A stretch of DNA of 64,000 bases from Gammaproteobacteria bacterium (lineage in GTDB: Bacteria > Pseudomonadota > Gammaproteobacteria > Thiohalobacterales > Thiohalobacteraceae), in NCBI GenBank assembly GCA_018819175.1, contig JAHJQQ010000028.1, positions 8,984-72,983 on the forward strand, read 5' to 3'. The translations under genes and the position numbers were made by a program. The notes beneath the pieces were generated by a model. The model was given only the letters and a program-made list of their open reading frames with translations, did not search any database and had not been told where the DNA came from. This document shows positions 43,806 to 52,426 of this stretch, in pieces. Within the stretch, counting starts at the first letter, position 1. Every line of letters begins with the position of its first letter.

Positions 43806-44615
43806 TTAATCACCGTTCTTCTGATCGTCCTGTGACGGCGTGTCGCTCTTGGCGCGCCGATGCTGCCGCACACGCCATAACGTGATAATCGGGCCGGATA
43901 AGGCATAGGCAAGAAAACCGAAGAACAGCATCTTGGGTGTATCGAGCGCTGTGAAGACCAGGATCAGCACGGCGAGAAGTAAAACAACGAAGGGTACCTT
44001 GTTGCGGAAATCCAATTCCTTGAAGCTGTAGTAGCGGAAGTTACTGACCATCAGCAACCCCGACAGCAGCGTCAACACCAAGCCCACCCACACGAAGCTG
44101 GAGCCCTCGGCGCCAACGTCAGTGCCTACCCACACCAATCCAGCCACAACAGCTGCTGCCGACGGGCTGGGCAGCCCCTGGAAATAATGTTTGTCCGCCA
44201 CATCCACCTGGGCATTAAAACGCGCCAGGCGTAACGCCCCGCAGGCGGCGTAGATGAAGGCGGTCAGCCAGCCGACTTTGGCCCAGAACCAACCGAATGC
44301 AGCCAATTCACTCAAGGCCCACTGAAACATGATCAGCGCCGGCGCCAGGCCGAAACACACCATATCGGACAGGCTGTCGTACTGCACACCAAATTCACTT
44401 TGGGTGTTGGTCAGTCGCGCCACACGACCATCGATACCATCCATGATCATGGCGATAAAGATCGCCATCGCCGCCAGCTCGTAACGTCCGCCTATGGCGG
44501 CGACGATGCCGTAAAAGCCCGAGAACAAGCCAGCGGTGGTAATCAGATTGGGCAGCAGATATATGCCGCGGCGGCGGGTTTTCGGGGAATGCTGTTCCAG
44601 ATCCATCACGTCCAT
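43806..44615 (-). CDS. pssA: CDP-diacylglycerol-serine O-phosphatidyltransferase
   Basis: Inner-membrane CDP-alcohol phosphatidyltransferase making phosphatidylserine. The catalytic motif D-G-x2-A-R-x8-G-x3-D-x3-D is seen as DGIDGRVARLTNTQSEFGVQYDSLSD. Six to seven hydrophobic helices follow, typical of the Bacillus-type (type II) enzyme. ATG at 44615 or 44606 is likely; the second has better Shine-Dalgarno spacing. It directly follows psd, giving the two steps to phosphatidylethanolamine. Confidence 0.93.
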   Translation of the reverse strand: MDVMDLEQHSPKTRRRGIYLLPNLITTAGLFSGFYGIVAAIGGRYELAAMAIFIAMIMDGIDGRVARLTNTQSEFGVQYDSLSDMVCFGLAPALIMFQWALSELAAFGWFWAKVGWLTAFIYAACGALRLARFNAQVDVADKHYFQGLPSPSAAAVVAGLVWVGTDVGAEGSSFVWVGLVLTLLSGLLMVSNFRYYSFKELDFRNKVPFVVLLLAVLILVFTALDTPKMLFFGFLAYALSGPIITLWRVRQHRRAKSDTPSQDDQKNGD

Positions 44616-44678
44616 CCTGACGGGAATAACCGACACTGACGCAAGGGTGCGCGAAGGCTCGGCAAGTTGCAAGGTTCC

Positions 44679-45299
44679 CTATTTATGCACAAGCTGCGCG
44701 ATGACATCGGCACCGGCATGAACCCGTTCGCCTTCCTGCACTTTAATACGGCTGTTCAGCGGCAAATAGATATCGACCGTCGAACCCAGCGTGATAAATC
44801 CGCACCGCTGCCCTTGCCCAACCCGTTCTCCGAAGCGGACATAACAGCGCGGCGGATTTCGCAACGGCCCGCGATTCATGACAATCACCAGATCATCGCC
44901 CTCGTCGGTCTGCAAGCAGACACCATGCGGCAGGCCCGTCGGATCTGAACTGTCACGTTTAGGTTCGAGCATCTTGCCTTCGGCGGGACTGCGAGTGCTG
45001 TACACGCCATAAGGGTGCATTCGAATCGTGATCCGCCGGGCGTCCCGGTCGAGATAGGGATCGTTGCAGGTTTCGACCAGTGTGACCCGACCATCAGCGG
45101 GACTCACCACCGCCAGCGGCGCTGAAGGCACCGTGCGCGCCGGATCACGGAACAGAAACAACAGCAAGATGACCAGCGCCCACAGCGGCACCGACCACAG
45201 CCAGCCGATCTGGTAGAACACGGTCGCAGCCGCACCGCCTACCAGGAACAGACTCAACCAACCTTCGCGGGCAATAAACGGATAACGGCTCGTGGCCAT
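44679..45299 (-). CDS. psd: Phosphatidylserine decarboxylase (short form)
   Basis: A 206-aa PSD of the small, archaetidylserine-decarboxylase-like type. It self-cleaves at the LGST motif (GFITLGSTVDIYLP) to make the pyruvoyl cofactor. The conserved VVSPADGRVTLVE and RITIRMHPYGVYSTRSPAEGK motifs are present, as is an N-terminal hydrophobic region (about 15-48) for membrane association. It sits between ilvC and pssA, an arrangement common in proteobacteria. Confidence 0.92.
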   Translation of the reverse strand: MATSRYPFIAREGWLSLFLVGGAAATVFYQIGWLWSVPLWALVILLLFLFRDPARTVPSAPLAVVSPADGRVTLVETCNDPYLDRDARRITIRMHPYGVYSTRSPAEGKMLEPKRDSSDPTGLPHGVCLQTDEGDDLVIVMNRGPLRNPPRCYVRFGERVGQGQRCGFITLGSTVDIYLPLNSRIKVQEGERVHAGADVIAQLVHK

Positions 45300-45349
45300 C
45301 GATAGAATCCAATCGGAGTGCGGCAGGGCCGCACCCCGAACAGTCAGAC

Positions 45350-46369
45350 TCAGTTACGGGTCTTGTCGACGATCTTGTTGGCCTTGATCCAAGGCATCAT
45401 GCTGCGCAGACGCTCACCGACCTCTTCGATCTGGTGGTCACGTCCGATGCGACGCTTCGCCTTGAGAGTCGCGGCACCGGCCTGATTTTCCAAAATGAAT
45501 TCGCGCGCGAATTCACCGTTCTGGATTTCGGTGAGGATCTTCTTCATCTCGGCCTTGGTGTCGGCGGTAACAACGCGCGGACCGCGGGTGAGATCACCGT
45601 ATTCGGCGGTATTGGAGATGGAATAACGCATGTTGGCGATACCGCCTTCATACATCAGATCGACAATCAGCTTGAGCTCATGCAGACATTCGAAGTAGGC
45701 CATCTCCGGCGCATAACCGGCCTCGACCAGCGTTTCAAAACCGGCCTGCACCAACGCGGTCGCACCACCACACAATACGGCCTGTTCACCGAACAGATCG
45801 GTCTCGGTCTCTTCTTTGAAGCTGGTCTCGATGATACCGGCGCGGCCACCACCATTCGCGGAAGCATAGGACAGCGCGATTTTCTTGGCCTTTCCGGAGG
45901 CATCCTGGAACACAGCAATCAAGCTCGGCACACCGCCACCCTGAGTGTAGGTAGCACGCACCAGATGACCCGGACCCTTGGGTGCAATCATGATCACGTC
46001 GAGATCGGCACGCGGCACGATCTGTTCGTAATGGATGTTGAAGCCATGCGCGAAGGCCAGAGTAGCGCCCTTCTTGATATTCGGCTCGATGACGTCGTCA
46101 TAGAGTTTGCGCTGATGCTCATCAGGCGCCAGGATCATCACCACGTCGGCGCTTTTCACCGCAGCCGCGATATCCTTCACTTTCAGCTTGGCCTTTTTGG
46201 CCTTGGCTTCGGACGCCGAACCCGGACGCAGCGCGACGGTCACATCGACGCCGGATTCCTGCAGATTATTGGCATGCGCATGACCCTGCGAGCCGTAACC
46301 GACGATCGTCACCTTGCGCTTCTTGATCAGGGACAGGTCGCAGTCTTTGTCGTAATAGATGTTCATCAT
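45350..46369 (-). CDS. ilvC: Ketol-acid reductoisomerase
   Basis: Second common step of branched-chain amino-acid synthesis (NADPH, Mg2+). The Rossmann motif is VGYGSQGHAHANNL, and the catalytic acidic residues lie in the C-terminal knotted domain (ETDLFGEQAVLCGG, ECLHELKLIVDLMYEGG). It is a short class I enzyme of about 340 aa. ATG-ATG at 46369/46366 has GGAG eight bases upstream. The gap to ilvH contains a long inverted repeat. Confidence 0.97.
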   Translation of the reverse strand: MMNIYYDKDCDLSLIKKRKVTIVGYGSQGHAHANNLQESGVDVTVALRPGSASEAKAKKAKLKVKDIAAAVKSADVVMILAPDEHQRKLYDDVIEPNIKKGATLAFAHGFNIHYEQIVPRADLDVIMIAPKGPGHLVRATYTQGGGVPSLIAVFQDASGKAKKIALSYASANGGGRAGIIETSFKEETETDLFGEQAVLCGGATALVQAGFETLVEAGYAPEMAYFECLHELKLIVDLMYEGGIANMRYSISNTAEYGDLTRGPRVVTADTKAEMKKILTEIQNGEFAREFILENQAGAATLKAKRRIGRDHQIEEVGERLRSMMPWIKANKIVDKTRN

Positions 46370-46406
46370 GGTCGTAACTCCGAGAGGTCTAAAGTTCTTT
46401 TTGAAA

Positions 46407-46488
46407 AGAGACAAGTTGCAAGAGACAAGATACAAGTTAAAAAATGCGCACGATTTTACTTGTATCTTGTCTCTTGCACCTTGTATCT
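46407..46488. repeat. Long inverted repeat between ilvH and ilvC
   Basis: The A/G-rich arm at 46407-46436 (AGAGACAAG...ATACAAGT) is complementary, with few mismatches, to 46458-46488, separated by a 21-base loop. In the transcript it would form a long hairpin between two cistrons of the ilv operon. There is no U-run, so it is not an obvious terminator. Confidence 0.75.
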
Positions 46489-46489
46489 C

Positions 46490-46981
46490 CTATAACCGTA
46501 ATGTCTTGTCGCCACGGGCGATACCGGATACGCCCGAGCGCACGACTTCCAGGATCAATGCTGGATCGACGGCCTGAATAAAGGCGTCCAGCTTCGCACC
46601 GGGGCCGGTCAATTCGATGATGTAACTGGCGTCGGTTACATCAATGATGCGGCCACGGAAAATATCCGTTACCCGCTTCAGTTCTTCACGCATGCTGTTT
46701 TTGGCAATAACCTTCATCAGCAGCATTTCGCGTTCGATATGCGGACCTTCGGTCATGTCCATCAGCTTCACAACATCGATCAGTTTGTTCAACTGCTTGG
46801 TGATCTGCTCGATAATCGATTCGGTACCCGTGGTCACGATCGTCATGCGCGATAACGAGGGATCTTCCGTCGGCGCCACCGTCAACGATTCGATATTGTA
46901 ACCGCGCGCAGAGAACAGCCCGGCCACGCGCGACAGCGCACCCGCCTCGTTCTCAACCAAAATAGAAATAATATGCCGCAT
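46490..46981 (-). CDS. ilvH: Acetolactate synthase small (regulatory) subunit
   Basis: A 163-aa regulatory subunit with an N-terminal ACT domain (HIISILVENEAGALSRVAGLFSARGYNIESLTVAPTED) that binds valine, and a C-terminal activator domain (about 80-163). Length and motifs are standard. It lies between ilvI and ilvC. Confidence 0.96.
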   Translation of the reverse strand: MRHIISILVENEAGALSRVAGLFSARGYNIESLTVAPTEDPSLSRMTIVTTGTESIIEQITKQLNKLIDVVKLMDMTEGPHIEREMLLMKVIAKNSMREELKRVTDIFRGRIIDVTDASYIIELTGPGAKLDAFIQAVDPALILEVVRSGVSGIARGDKTLRL

Positions 46982-47005
46982 GCCGTTCTCTATTTAAAAA
47001 GCCCA

Positions 47006-47108
47006 AACACGAAGGCGCATAAGGCGCACTAAGGAAACCCTATCGGGAGCAAACACATCAAACCAACAATGGATTTACCTTTGCGCGCCTTGTTCGCCTT
47101 CGTGTTGA
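47006..47108. repeat. Inverted-repeat element between ilvI and ilvH
   Basis: Arms with the core AACACGAAGGCGCATAAGGC (47006) and GCCTTGTTCGCCTTCGTGTT (ending near 47107) are imperfect complements. It is the same family as 32084-32228. Confidence 0.7.
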
Positions 47109-47114
47109 AAAAAA

Positions 47115-48809
47115 TCAAATCAAAATCATCTCATTCTGACCCGCGCCGGCCGGGATCATCGGGTAAACGTTTTCGTGCTGATCAGTAATGAAGTCCAGGA
47201 ACACCACGCGATCGCGCACCTTCATGGCTTCGATCAGCGCGCCTTCGACGTCGCCCGGTTTTTCGATCTTCATACCGGCGTGGCCATAACTCTCGGCCAG
47301 TTTCACGAAGTCAGGCAGGGATTCCATGTACGACATGGCATAGCGCTTCTGATAGAAGAACTCCTGCCACTGCCGCACCATGCCCAGATAACGGTTGTTC
47401 AGATTGATGATCTTCACCGGCAAAGCATACTGCCGACAGGTCGACAGCTCCTGAATGCACATCTGGATGCTGCCTTCACCGGTGATGCAACACACGGTCT
47501 CATCCGGATGGGCCAGCTGCACGCCCATGGCTGCGGGAAAACCGAAGCCCATGGTGCCCAACCCACCCGAGTTGATCCAGCGCCGCGGCTTATCGAACTT
47601 ATAGAACTGCGCGGCCCACATCTGGTGTTGACCCACATCGGAGGTGACGTAGGCATCGCCTTTTGTGATCCTGTACAGTGTCTCGACCACATACTGCGGC
47701 TTGATGATTTCGCTGGTGCGATCAAACTTCAGGCAGTCCATGCCACGCCATTCGTTGATCTGCTTCCACCACTCCTTGAGTGCCTCAGGATCAGGACGCT
47801 CGTTGCTGTCCTTGACCATCTTGATCATCTGCTTGAGCACGTTGTCCACGCCACCGACGATGGGCACGTCCACTTTCACATTCTTGGAAATGGAGGCCGG
47901 ATCGACGTCGACATGGATGATCTTGGCGGTCGGGCAGAATTTTTCGATATTGCCGGTCACACGGTCGTCAAAGCGCGCACCGATAGCGATCAGCACATCG
48001 CAGTTGTGCATGCCCATGTTGGCTTCGTAGGTGCCATGCATACCGAGCATGCCGACAAACAGCGGATCGGTCGCCGGATACGCGCCGAGTCCCATCAGCG
48101 TGTTGGTGATGGGGAAATTCATCAGCCGGGCGAACTCGGTCAGCGGCTTTGATGCGTTGTCCAGGATCACGCCACCGCCGGTGTACAGCATCGGTCGCTT
48201 GGCGGTCATGATCAGGTCCACGGCCTTCTTGATCTGGCCACTGTGTCCCTTCACCACCGGATTGTACGAACGCATGCTGACGCGCTTCGGATAGCTGTAC
48301 TCACAACGATGCGCCGACACGTCTTTAGGAATATCCACGACCACCGGACCAGGGCGGCCCGTGGTGGCGACATAGAAGGCTTTTTTGATGGTCTCGGCGA
48401 GATCGTGCACATCCTTCACCAGGAAGTTGTGCTTCACGCAGGGACGGGTGATACCGATGTTGTCGACTTCCTGGAAGGCATCATTGCCGATCAGCGCCGT
48501 CGGCACCTGACCGGTGAACACCACCATGGGAATGGAATCCATATAGGCCGTCGCGATGCCGGTCACGGCATTGGTCGCGCCCGGACCAGAGGTCACCAGC
48601 ACGCAGCCGGGACGCCCCGTGGAGCGCGCATAACCGTCGGCGGCATGGGTCGCGGCCTGTTCGTGGCGCACCAGGATGTGTTTGACCTTGTCCTGCTGAT
48701 ACAGCGCGTCATAGATGTGCAGGACCGCGCCACCCGGATAGCCGAACAGAAACTCCACGCCTTCTTCCTGCAAACAGCGGACGAAGATTTCGGCACCGGT
48801 CAATTCCAC
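47115..48809 (-). CDS. ilvI: Acetolactate synthase large (catalytic) subunit
   Basis: ThDP-dependent acetohydroxyacid synthase catalytic subunit. It has the FLFGYPGGAVLHIYDAL N-terminus, the catalytic Glu region HEQAATHAADGYARSTG, the FAD region, and the ThDP motif GEGSIQMCIQELSTCRQYALPVKIINLNN. I prefer the GTG at 48809 (VELTGAEIFVRCLQEEG): it has a strong AGGAGAG eight bases upstream and matches family N-termini. The ATG at 48863 lacks a Shine-Dalgarno. First gene of ilvI-ilvH-ilvC-psd-pssA. Confidence 0.95.
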   Translation of the reverse strand: MELTGAEIFVRCLQEEGVEFLFGYPGGAVLHIYDALYQQDKVKHILVRHEQAATHAADGYARSTGRPGCVLVTSGPGATNAVTGIATAYMDSIPMVVFTGQVPTALIGNDAFQEVDNIGITRPCVKHNFLVKDVHDLAETIKKAFYVATTGRPGPVVVDIPKDVSAHRCEYSYPKRVSMRSYNPVVKGHSGQIKKAVDLIMTAKRPMLYTGGGVILDNASKPLTEFARLMNFPITNTLMGLGAYPATDPLFVGMLGMHGTYEANMGMHNCDVLIAIGARFDDRVTGNIEKFCPTAKIIHVDVDPASISKNVKVDVPIVGGVDNVLKQMIKMVKDSNERPDPEALKEWWKQINEWRGMDCLKFDRTSEIIKPQYVVETLYRITKGDAYVTSDVGQHQMWAAQFYKFDKPRRWINSGGLGTMGFGFPAAMGVQLAHPDETVCCITGEGSIQMCIQELSTCRQYALPVKIINLNNRYLGMVRQWQEFFYQKRYAMSYMESLPDFVKLAESYGHAGMKIEKPGDVEGALIEAMKVRDRVVFLDFITDQHENVYPMIPAGAGQNEMILI

Positions 48810-48870
48810 GAGCAGTCTCTCCTGCGAACCTGTAGTAACGGGAACCTGATCCCGCGAAGTCATTGTGGGT

Positions 48871-48895
48871 AAACAAAAATGCCCGCTAAACGGGC
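48871..48895 (-). terminator. Possible transcription attenuator ahead of ilvI
   Basis: Minus strand GCCCG-TTTAG-CGGGC (48895-48881) is followed by ATTTTTGTTT, a short terminator-like hairpin about 60 bases before the preferred ilvI start. An upstream hairpin GCCCG-AGA-CGGGC (48913-48901) could compete through the intervening GGGCCC. Layout suggests attenuation. I did not find a leader peptide with a run of Ile/Val/Leu codons. Confidence 0.45.
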
Positions 48896-48969
48896 CCGCC
48901 GCCCGTCTCGGGCAGAACGCGGAAAGCTACGTATATTAGCCGTCGAGGTCAAGGGATACCAGATGATTT

Positions 48970-49200
48970 CCGCCGTGCTCGGACAAGTTCTGCGCCGGCT
49001 GACTGCTAAGGGGGAGAAAAACCTCCCCCCCCTAGCAACCCCCCAGAGCAATTCCATACCGCCGTGCTCGAACAAGTTCTGCGCCGGCTGACTGCTAGGG
49101 GGGAGAAACGCCTCCCCCCTAGCTACCCCCCAGAATGCAGACCCACCCTGCCCGGGGACTCATCCAGAGGCTGACTATCTGGGAGGGAGAAGTGTTTCAC
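48970..49200. repeat. Tandem ~90-bp hairpin repeats between ilvI and the DUF4124 gene
   Basis: Two near-identical units (48970-49059 and 49060-49140) each contain GCCGTGCTCG, AAGTTCTGCGCCGGCTGACTGCTA and a hairpin of G-tract and C-tract. In the second unit CTAGGGGGGAG pairs perfectly with CTCCCCCCTAG. A third, diverged unit (about 49145-49206) has GGCTGACTATCTGGGAGGG and a hairpin GTGTTTCACCAGACAC. No gene is visible from 48810 to 49333. Confidence 0.75.
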
Positions 49201-49333
49201 CAGACACTCCCCAAATACAGATCTGCTCCGCGGGACAGGCAACGGATCACAAACCAACGCGCCCGCGCTTGTCCGCCGCACCCTTGGGCACGTAAGCTAA
49301 CCGACAACATTCCTACTATAAGGGGTAACAGCC

Positions 49334-49789
49334 ATGCTGCATGCAAACCGGGGTTGGTGGGTCCTAGTCGGCTGGCTCGCCGTCGTCGGGCTGACCCAGG
49401 CCGCGATGTACAAATGGGTCGATGACCAGGGCGTAACCCAATATACCCAGTACCCGCCCCCCGACCGCAAGACCGAGGTGATGGTACCGCCGCCCCCGCC
49501 CGCCGAAGATCCGGAAGGCGCTCAGAAAAAGCTCGAGGCAACCCTGCAGAAGCTCGATGAGGAGCGCAAGGCCAAAGCCACTGCCGCAGAGGAGTCGCAG
49601 AAGACCGCCGACGAGGCCAAACAGCGTCAGACGATTTGCCAGGCCGCACGCGACAATCTGGAGAAGCTGACCACGGGTGGCCGGCGGCGCGTTATCGGGC
49701 CAGACGGTGTTGCAACGTATCTACCGGAAGAAGAACGTCAGCAGAAAATCACCGAGGCCAAAGAGGCCGTCAAGAAACACTGCGACTGA
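49334..49789 (+). CDS. DUF4124-domain exported protein
   Basis: A 151-aa protein with a signal peptide (WWVLVGWLAVVGLTQA) followed directly by the DUF4124 motif MYKWVDDQGVTQYTQYPPPD, a short beta domain frequent in gammaproteobacterial envelope proteins. A Pro-rich linker and a helical Glu/Lys-rich coiled-coil segment (about 60-110) follow, with two Cys near the end (TICQAAR, KHCD) that could form a disulfide. Function unknown. It is 18 bases upstream of the tautomerase gene. Confidence 0.8.
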   Translation: MLHANRGWWVLVGWLAVVGLTQAAMYKWVDDQGVTQYTQYPPPDRKTEVMVPPPPPAEDPEGAQKKLEATLQKLDEERKAKATAAEESQKTADEAKQRQTICQAARDNLEKLTTGGRRRVIGPDGVATYLPEEERQQKITEAKEAVKKHCD

Positions 49790-49807
49790 ACGTATTGGAG
49801 AGCATTC

Positions 49808-50152
49808 ATGCCGTTGCTCAAGATTCAGACCAACCAGACTCTCAGCGCGGATCAGCAACAGGCACTGATTCGCGCCGCCTCGCAGCAGGTTGCCACGCTG
49901 TTAGGCAAACCGGAGCGCTACGTCATGGTCAGTCTGGAACATAATCCGGCCATGCTATTCGCCGGCAGCGATGCCCCGCTGGCTTATCTGGAGTTGAAAA
50001 GCATCGGCCTGCCGACCGCCAAGACCGGTGAACTCTCCAAAGCACTCTGCACCACTCTCCATCAGACACTGAATATCGATCTCGACCGTATCTACATAGA
50101 ATTTGCCGACGCAGAACGCACGCAGTGGGGCTGGAATGGCGGGACTTTTTAG
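49808..50152 (+). CDS. MIF-like / phenylpyruvate tautomerase-family protein
   Basis: A 114-aa member of the macrophage-migration-inhibitory-factor family of the tautomerase superfamily. Pro follows the initiator Met (MPLLKIQTNQ), the catalytic proline of the superfamily after Met removal. The fold motifs SADQQQALIRAASQQVATLLGKPERYVMVSLEHN and the C-terminal IYIEFADAERTQWGWNGGTF are typical. The natural substrate of bacterial MIF homologues is unclear. Confidence 0.85.
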   Translation: MPLLKIQTNQTLSADQQQALIRAASQQVATLLGKPERYVMVSLEHNPAMLFAGSDAPLAYLELKSIGLPTAKTGELSKALCTTLHQTLNIDLDRIYIEFADAERTQWGWNGGTF

Positions 50153-50368
50153 GGAACCTCGAGTATTCAGCATTTCATCTGTATCACACATTATTGAGCG
50201 TTACCTGATTGTGTGACCGATTATCCGTAGCCCGGATGCAGGCCGTAAGGCCGGAATCCGGGGTATAACCGCTGTTTCCCCGGATTCCGCTTCGCTTCAT
50301 CCGGGCTACCCCGTGGCATCTGATCACGTAAACATCAATTAAGTCATGCTCAATAATCAGGGGCTCCA
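50151..50368. repeat. Degenerate MITE-like element, copy D, with nested GTAGCCCGG repeat
   Basis: The ends AGGGAACCTCGAGTATT (50151) and the complement of CAATAATCAGGGGCTCCATT (50351-50370) are a weak match to the terminal repeats of copies A-C. Nested inside at 50226-50310 is the GTAGCCCGGATG...CATCCGGGCTAC element also found at 18907-19026. The left end coincides with the stop codon of the tautomerase gene. The gap to proS has no gene. Confidence 0.6.
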
Positions 50369-50465
50369 TTAAACCTTCACGCCACCCAACGGCGGCGCAC
50401 ATAGCCCCTCACCGCGCATTCCTTTAAACTCCGCCCAATCCAAACCGACACGAATCTGACTCATC

Positions 50466-52163
50466 ATGCGCACATCCCGTTTCCCGCTTTACACCTTGAA
50501 AGAAGTTCCCTCCGACGCCGAGGTGATCAGCCACAAACTCATGCTGCGCGCCGGCATGATCCGCAAGGTCGCGGCCGGCGTGTACAACTGGCTGCCGCTG
50601 GGCCTGCGCGTGTTGCGCAAGGTCGAGACCATTGTGCGCGAGGAAATGAACAACGCCGGCGCGCTCGAAGTGCTGATGCCCTCGGTACAGCCGGCCGAGC
50701 TGTGGCAGGAATCCGGACGCTGGGCGAAATACGGCCCCGAGCTGTTGCGCATCAAGGACCGGCACGACCGCGAGTTCTGTTACGGCCCGACCCATGAAGA
50801 GATCATCACCGATCTGGCACGACGCGAGCTGCGAAGTTACAAACAGCTGCCGATCAATTTCTATCAGATCCAGACCAAGTTCCGCGACGAAGTGCGGCCA
50901 CGATTCGGCGTGATGCGCGCCCGCGAATTCCTGATGAAGGATGCCTACTCCTTCCATATCGATCAGGCCTCGCTCAGTGAAACCTATCAGGTGATGTTCG
51001 ATACCTATTCGCGCATCTTCACCCGTCTTGGCCTGAAATTCCGCCCGGTCAATGCCGACACCGGCTCGATCGGCGGTGCCGTATCGCATGAATTCCATGT
51101 GCTGGCCGATTCCGGCGAAGACGCCATCGCCTTTTCGGATGCCGGCGATTACGCCGCCAATGTCGAACTGGCCGAAGCCGTCGCGCCTGCCGGCACACGT
51201 CCTGCGCCGACACAGGCACTGACCAAGGTTGCCACACCTGGCATGCACAGCATCGATGAAGTCAGCGCCTTCCTGAAAATCGCACCGGCGCAATGCGCCA
51301 AAACATTGCTGGTTCAGGGCGCCGAGGAAGGTACGGTCGTGGCTCTGGTACTGCGCGGCGATCACGAACTCAATACCATCAAGGCGGAAAAACACCCTGC
51401 CGTGTTCAGCCCATTCACCTTCGCTACGGATACTCAAGTCAAAGCCGCGAGTGGCGCAGCGCCCGGCTCAGTGGGACCGGTCGGACTGAAAATCAGCGTC
51501 ATTGTCGATCGCGCCGCCGCGCATCTCGCAGACTTTGTCTGTGGCGCCAATGAGGACGGCCAGCATCTCACCGGCGTGAACTGGGGACGCGATCTGCCTG
51601 AACCAACCGTCGCCGATCTGCGTAATGTGCAACCCGGCGATCCGAGTCCGGACGGCAAAGGCACATTGTCGATCGCACGCGGCATCGAGGTCGGGCATGT
51701 GTTCCAACTCGGCACCAAATACAGCGAGGCCCTGAAGGCCACCGTGCTCGACGAGAGCGGCCGTGAATCGGTCATGCTCATGGGCTGCTACGGCATCGGC
51801 GTCTCGCGTATCGTGGCCTCCGCCATCGAACAGAATAACGATGACAAAGGCATCAACTGGCCGGAGCCCATCGCACCCTTCCGCGTTGCCCTGTTGCCGA
51901 TGGGCATGAAAAAATCCTATCGGGTTGCCGAGGCCTGCGAAAAACTCTATGCGGAATTCCAGGCCGCCGGTATCGACGTGCTGTTCGATGACCGCGACGC
52001 TCGCCCCGGCGTGATGTTTGCCGATATGGAACTGATCGGTATCCCACATCGCGTAGTGGTCGGCGAGAAGAATCTCGATGCCGGCGTGGTGGAATACAAA
52101 TGCGGCCGCGCGACCGATGCGGAGCTGGTGCCGATGGATCAGATTGTCGCGCGACTCAAGTAG
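50466..52163 (+). CDS. proS: Prolyl-tRNA synthetase
   Basis: Class II synthetase charging tRNA-Pro, bacterial type with an editing domain inserted between motifs 2 and 3. Motif 1 region: LPLGLRVLRKVETIVREEMN. Motif 2: FRDEVRPRFGVMRAREFLMKDAYSFH. The insertion (about 225-405) contains the YbaK-like editing fold. Motif 3: GCYGIGVSRIVASAIEQ. The C-terminal anticodon-binding domain follows. 565 aa is close to the family norm. Confidence 0.97.
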   Translation: MRTSRFPLYTLKEVPSDAEVISHKLMLRAGMIRKVAAGVYNWLPLGLRVLRKVETIVREEMNNAGALEVLMPSVQPAELWQESGRWAKYGPELLRIKDRHDREFCYGPTHEEIITDLARRELRSYKQLPINFYQIQTKFRDEVRPRFGVMRAREFLMKDAYSFHIDQASLSETYQVMFDTYSRIFTRLGLKFRPVNADTGSIGGAVSHEFHVLADSGEDAIAFSDAGDYAANVELAEAVAPAGTRPAPTQALTKVATPGMHSIDEVSAFLKIAPAQCAKTLLVQGAEEGTVVALVLRGDHELNTIKAEKHPAVFSPFTFATDTQVKAASGAAPGSVGPVGLKISVIVDRAAAHLADFVCGANEDGQHLTGVNWGRDLPEPTVADLRNVQPGDPSPDGKGTLSIARGIEVGHVFQLGTKYSEALKATVLDESGRESVMLMGCYGIGVSRIVASAIEQNNDDKGINWPEPIAPFRVALLPMGMKKSYRVAEACEKLYAEFQAAGIDVLFDDRDARPGVMFADMELIGIPHRVVVGEKNLDAGVVEYKCGRATDAELVPMDQIVARLK

Positions 52164-52189
52164 CGCGCGACTACGGTCGACTACAACCC

Positions 52190-52382
52190 GTAGGGCGCAA
52201 TAGCGTAGCGTATTGCGCCGCATGTTTTATTAACGACAATATCCAGATTCAGTCTCCGGACACCAAGAAAAGGAGCGTCCCTTCTCCCCTAGGGAGAAGG
52301 CCAGGATGAGGGCGTTTTTATTCGTGCAGTTGGTTATTTTGATCCCCTCACCCCAACCCTCTCCCAGAAGGGAGAGGGAGTT
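52190..52382. repeat. Dispersed palindromes upstream of the lytic transglycosylase gene
   Basis: A GCGCAATA-type palindrome (52190-52220) is followed by two CTCTCCC/GGGAGAGG dyads (52276-52312 and 52343-52382), the same families as at 1481-1721 and 2516-2632. Confidence 0.65.
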
Positions 52383-52426
52383 TGTGGAACAGCAGTGGAT
52401 TCAAATCGAACGATAACGACATAGAC

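Noticed and set aside
45434..46495. Open frame of 353 codons opposite ilvC, and similar ones opposite ilvI (47175-48152) and proS (50424-51437)
   Set aside because: Shadows of conserved genes in a high-GC3 genome; no family similarity or start signals.
48860..49075. 71-codon frame upstream of ilvI as a leader peptide
   Set aside because: It contains no run of Ile, Val or Leu codons, crosses the tandem repeats, and overlaps the terminator-like hairpin in a way that does not fit classic attenuation.
48970..49206. Tandem units upstream of ilvI as a CRISPR array
   Set aside because: Units are about 90 bp, only two are alike, there are no unique spacers of regular length, and no cas gene is present.
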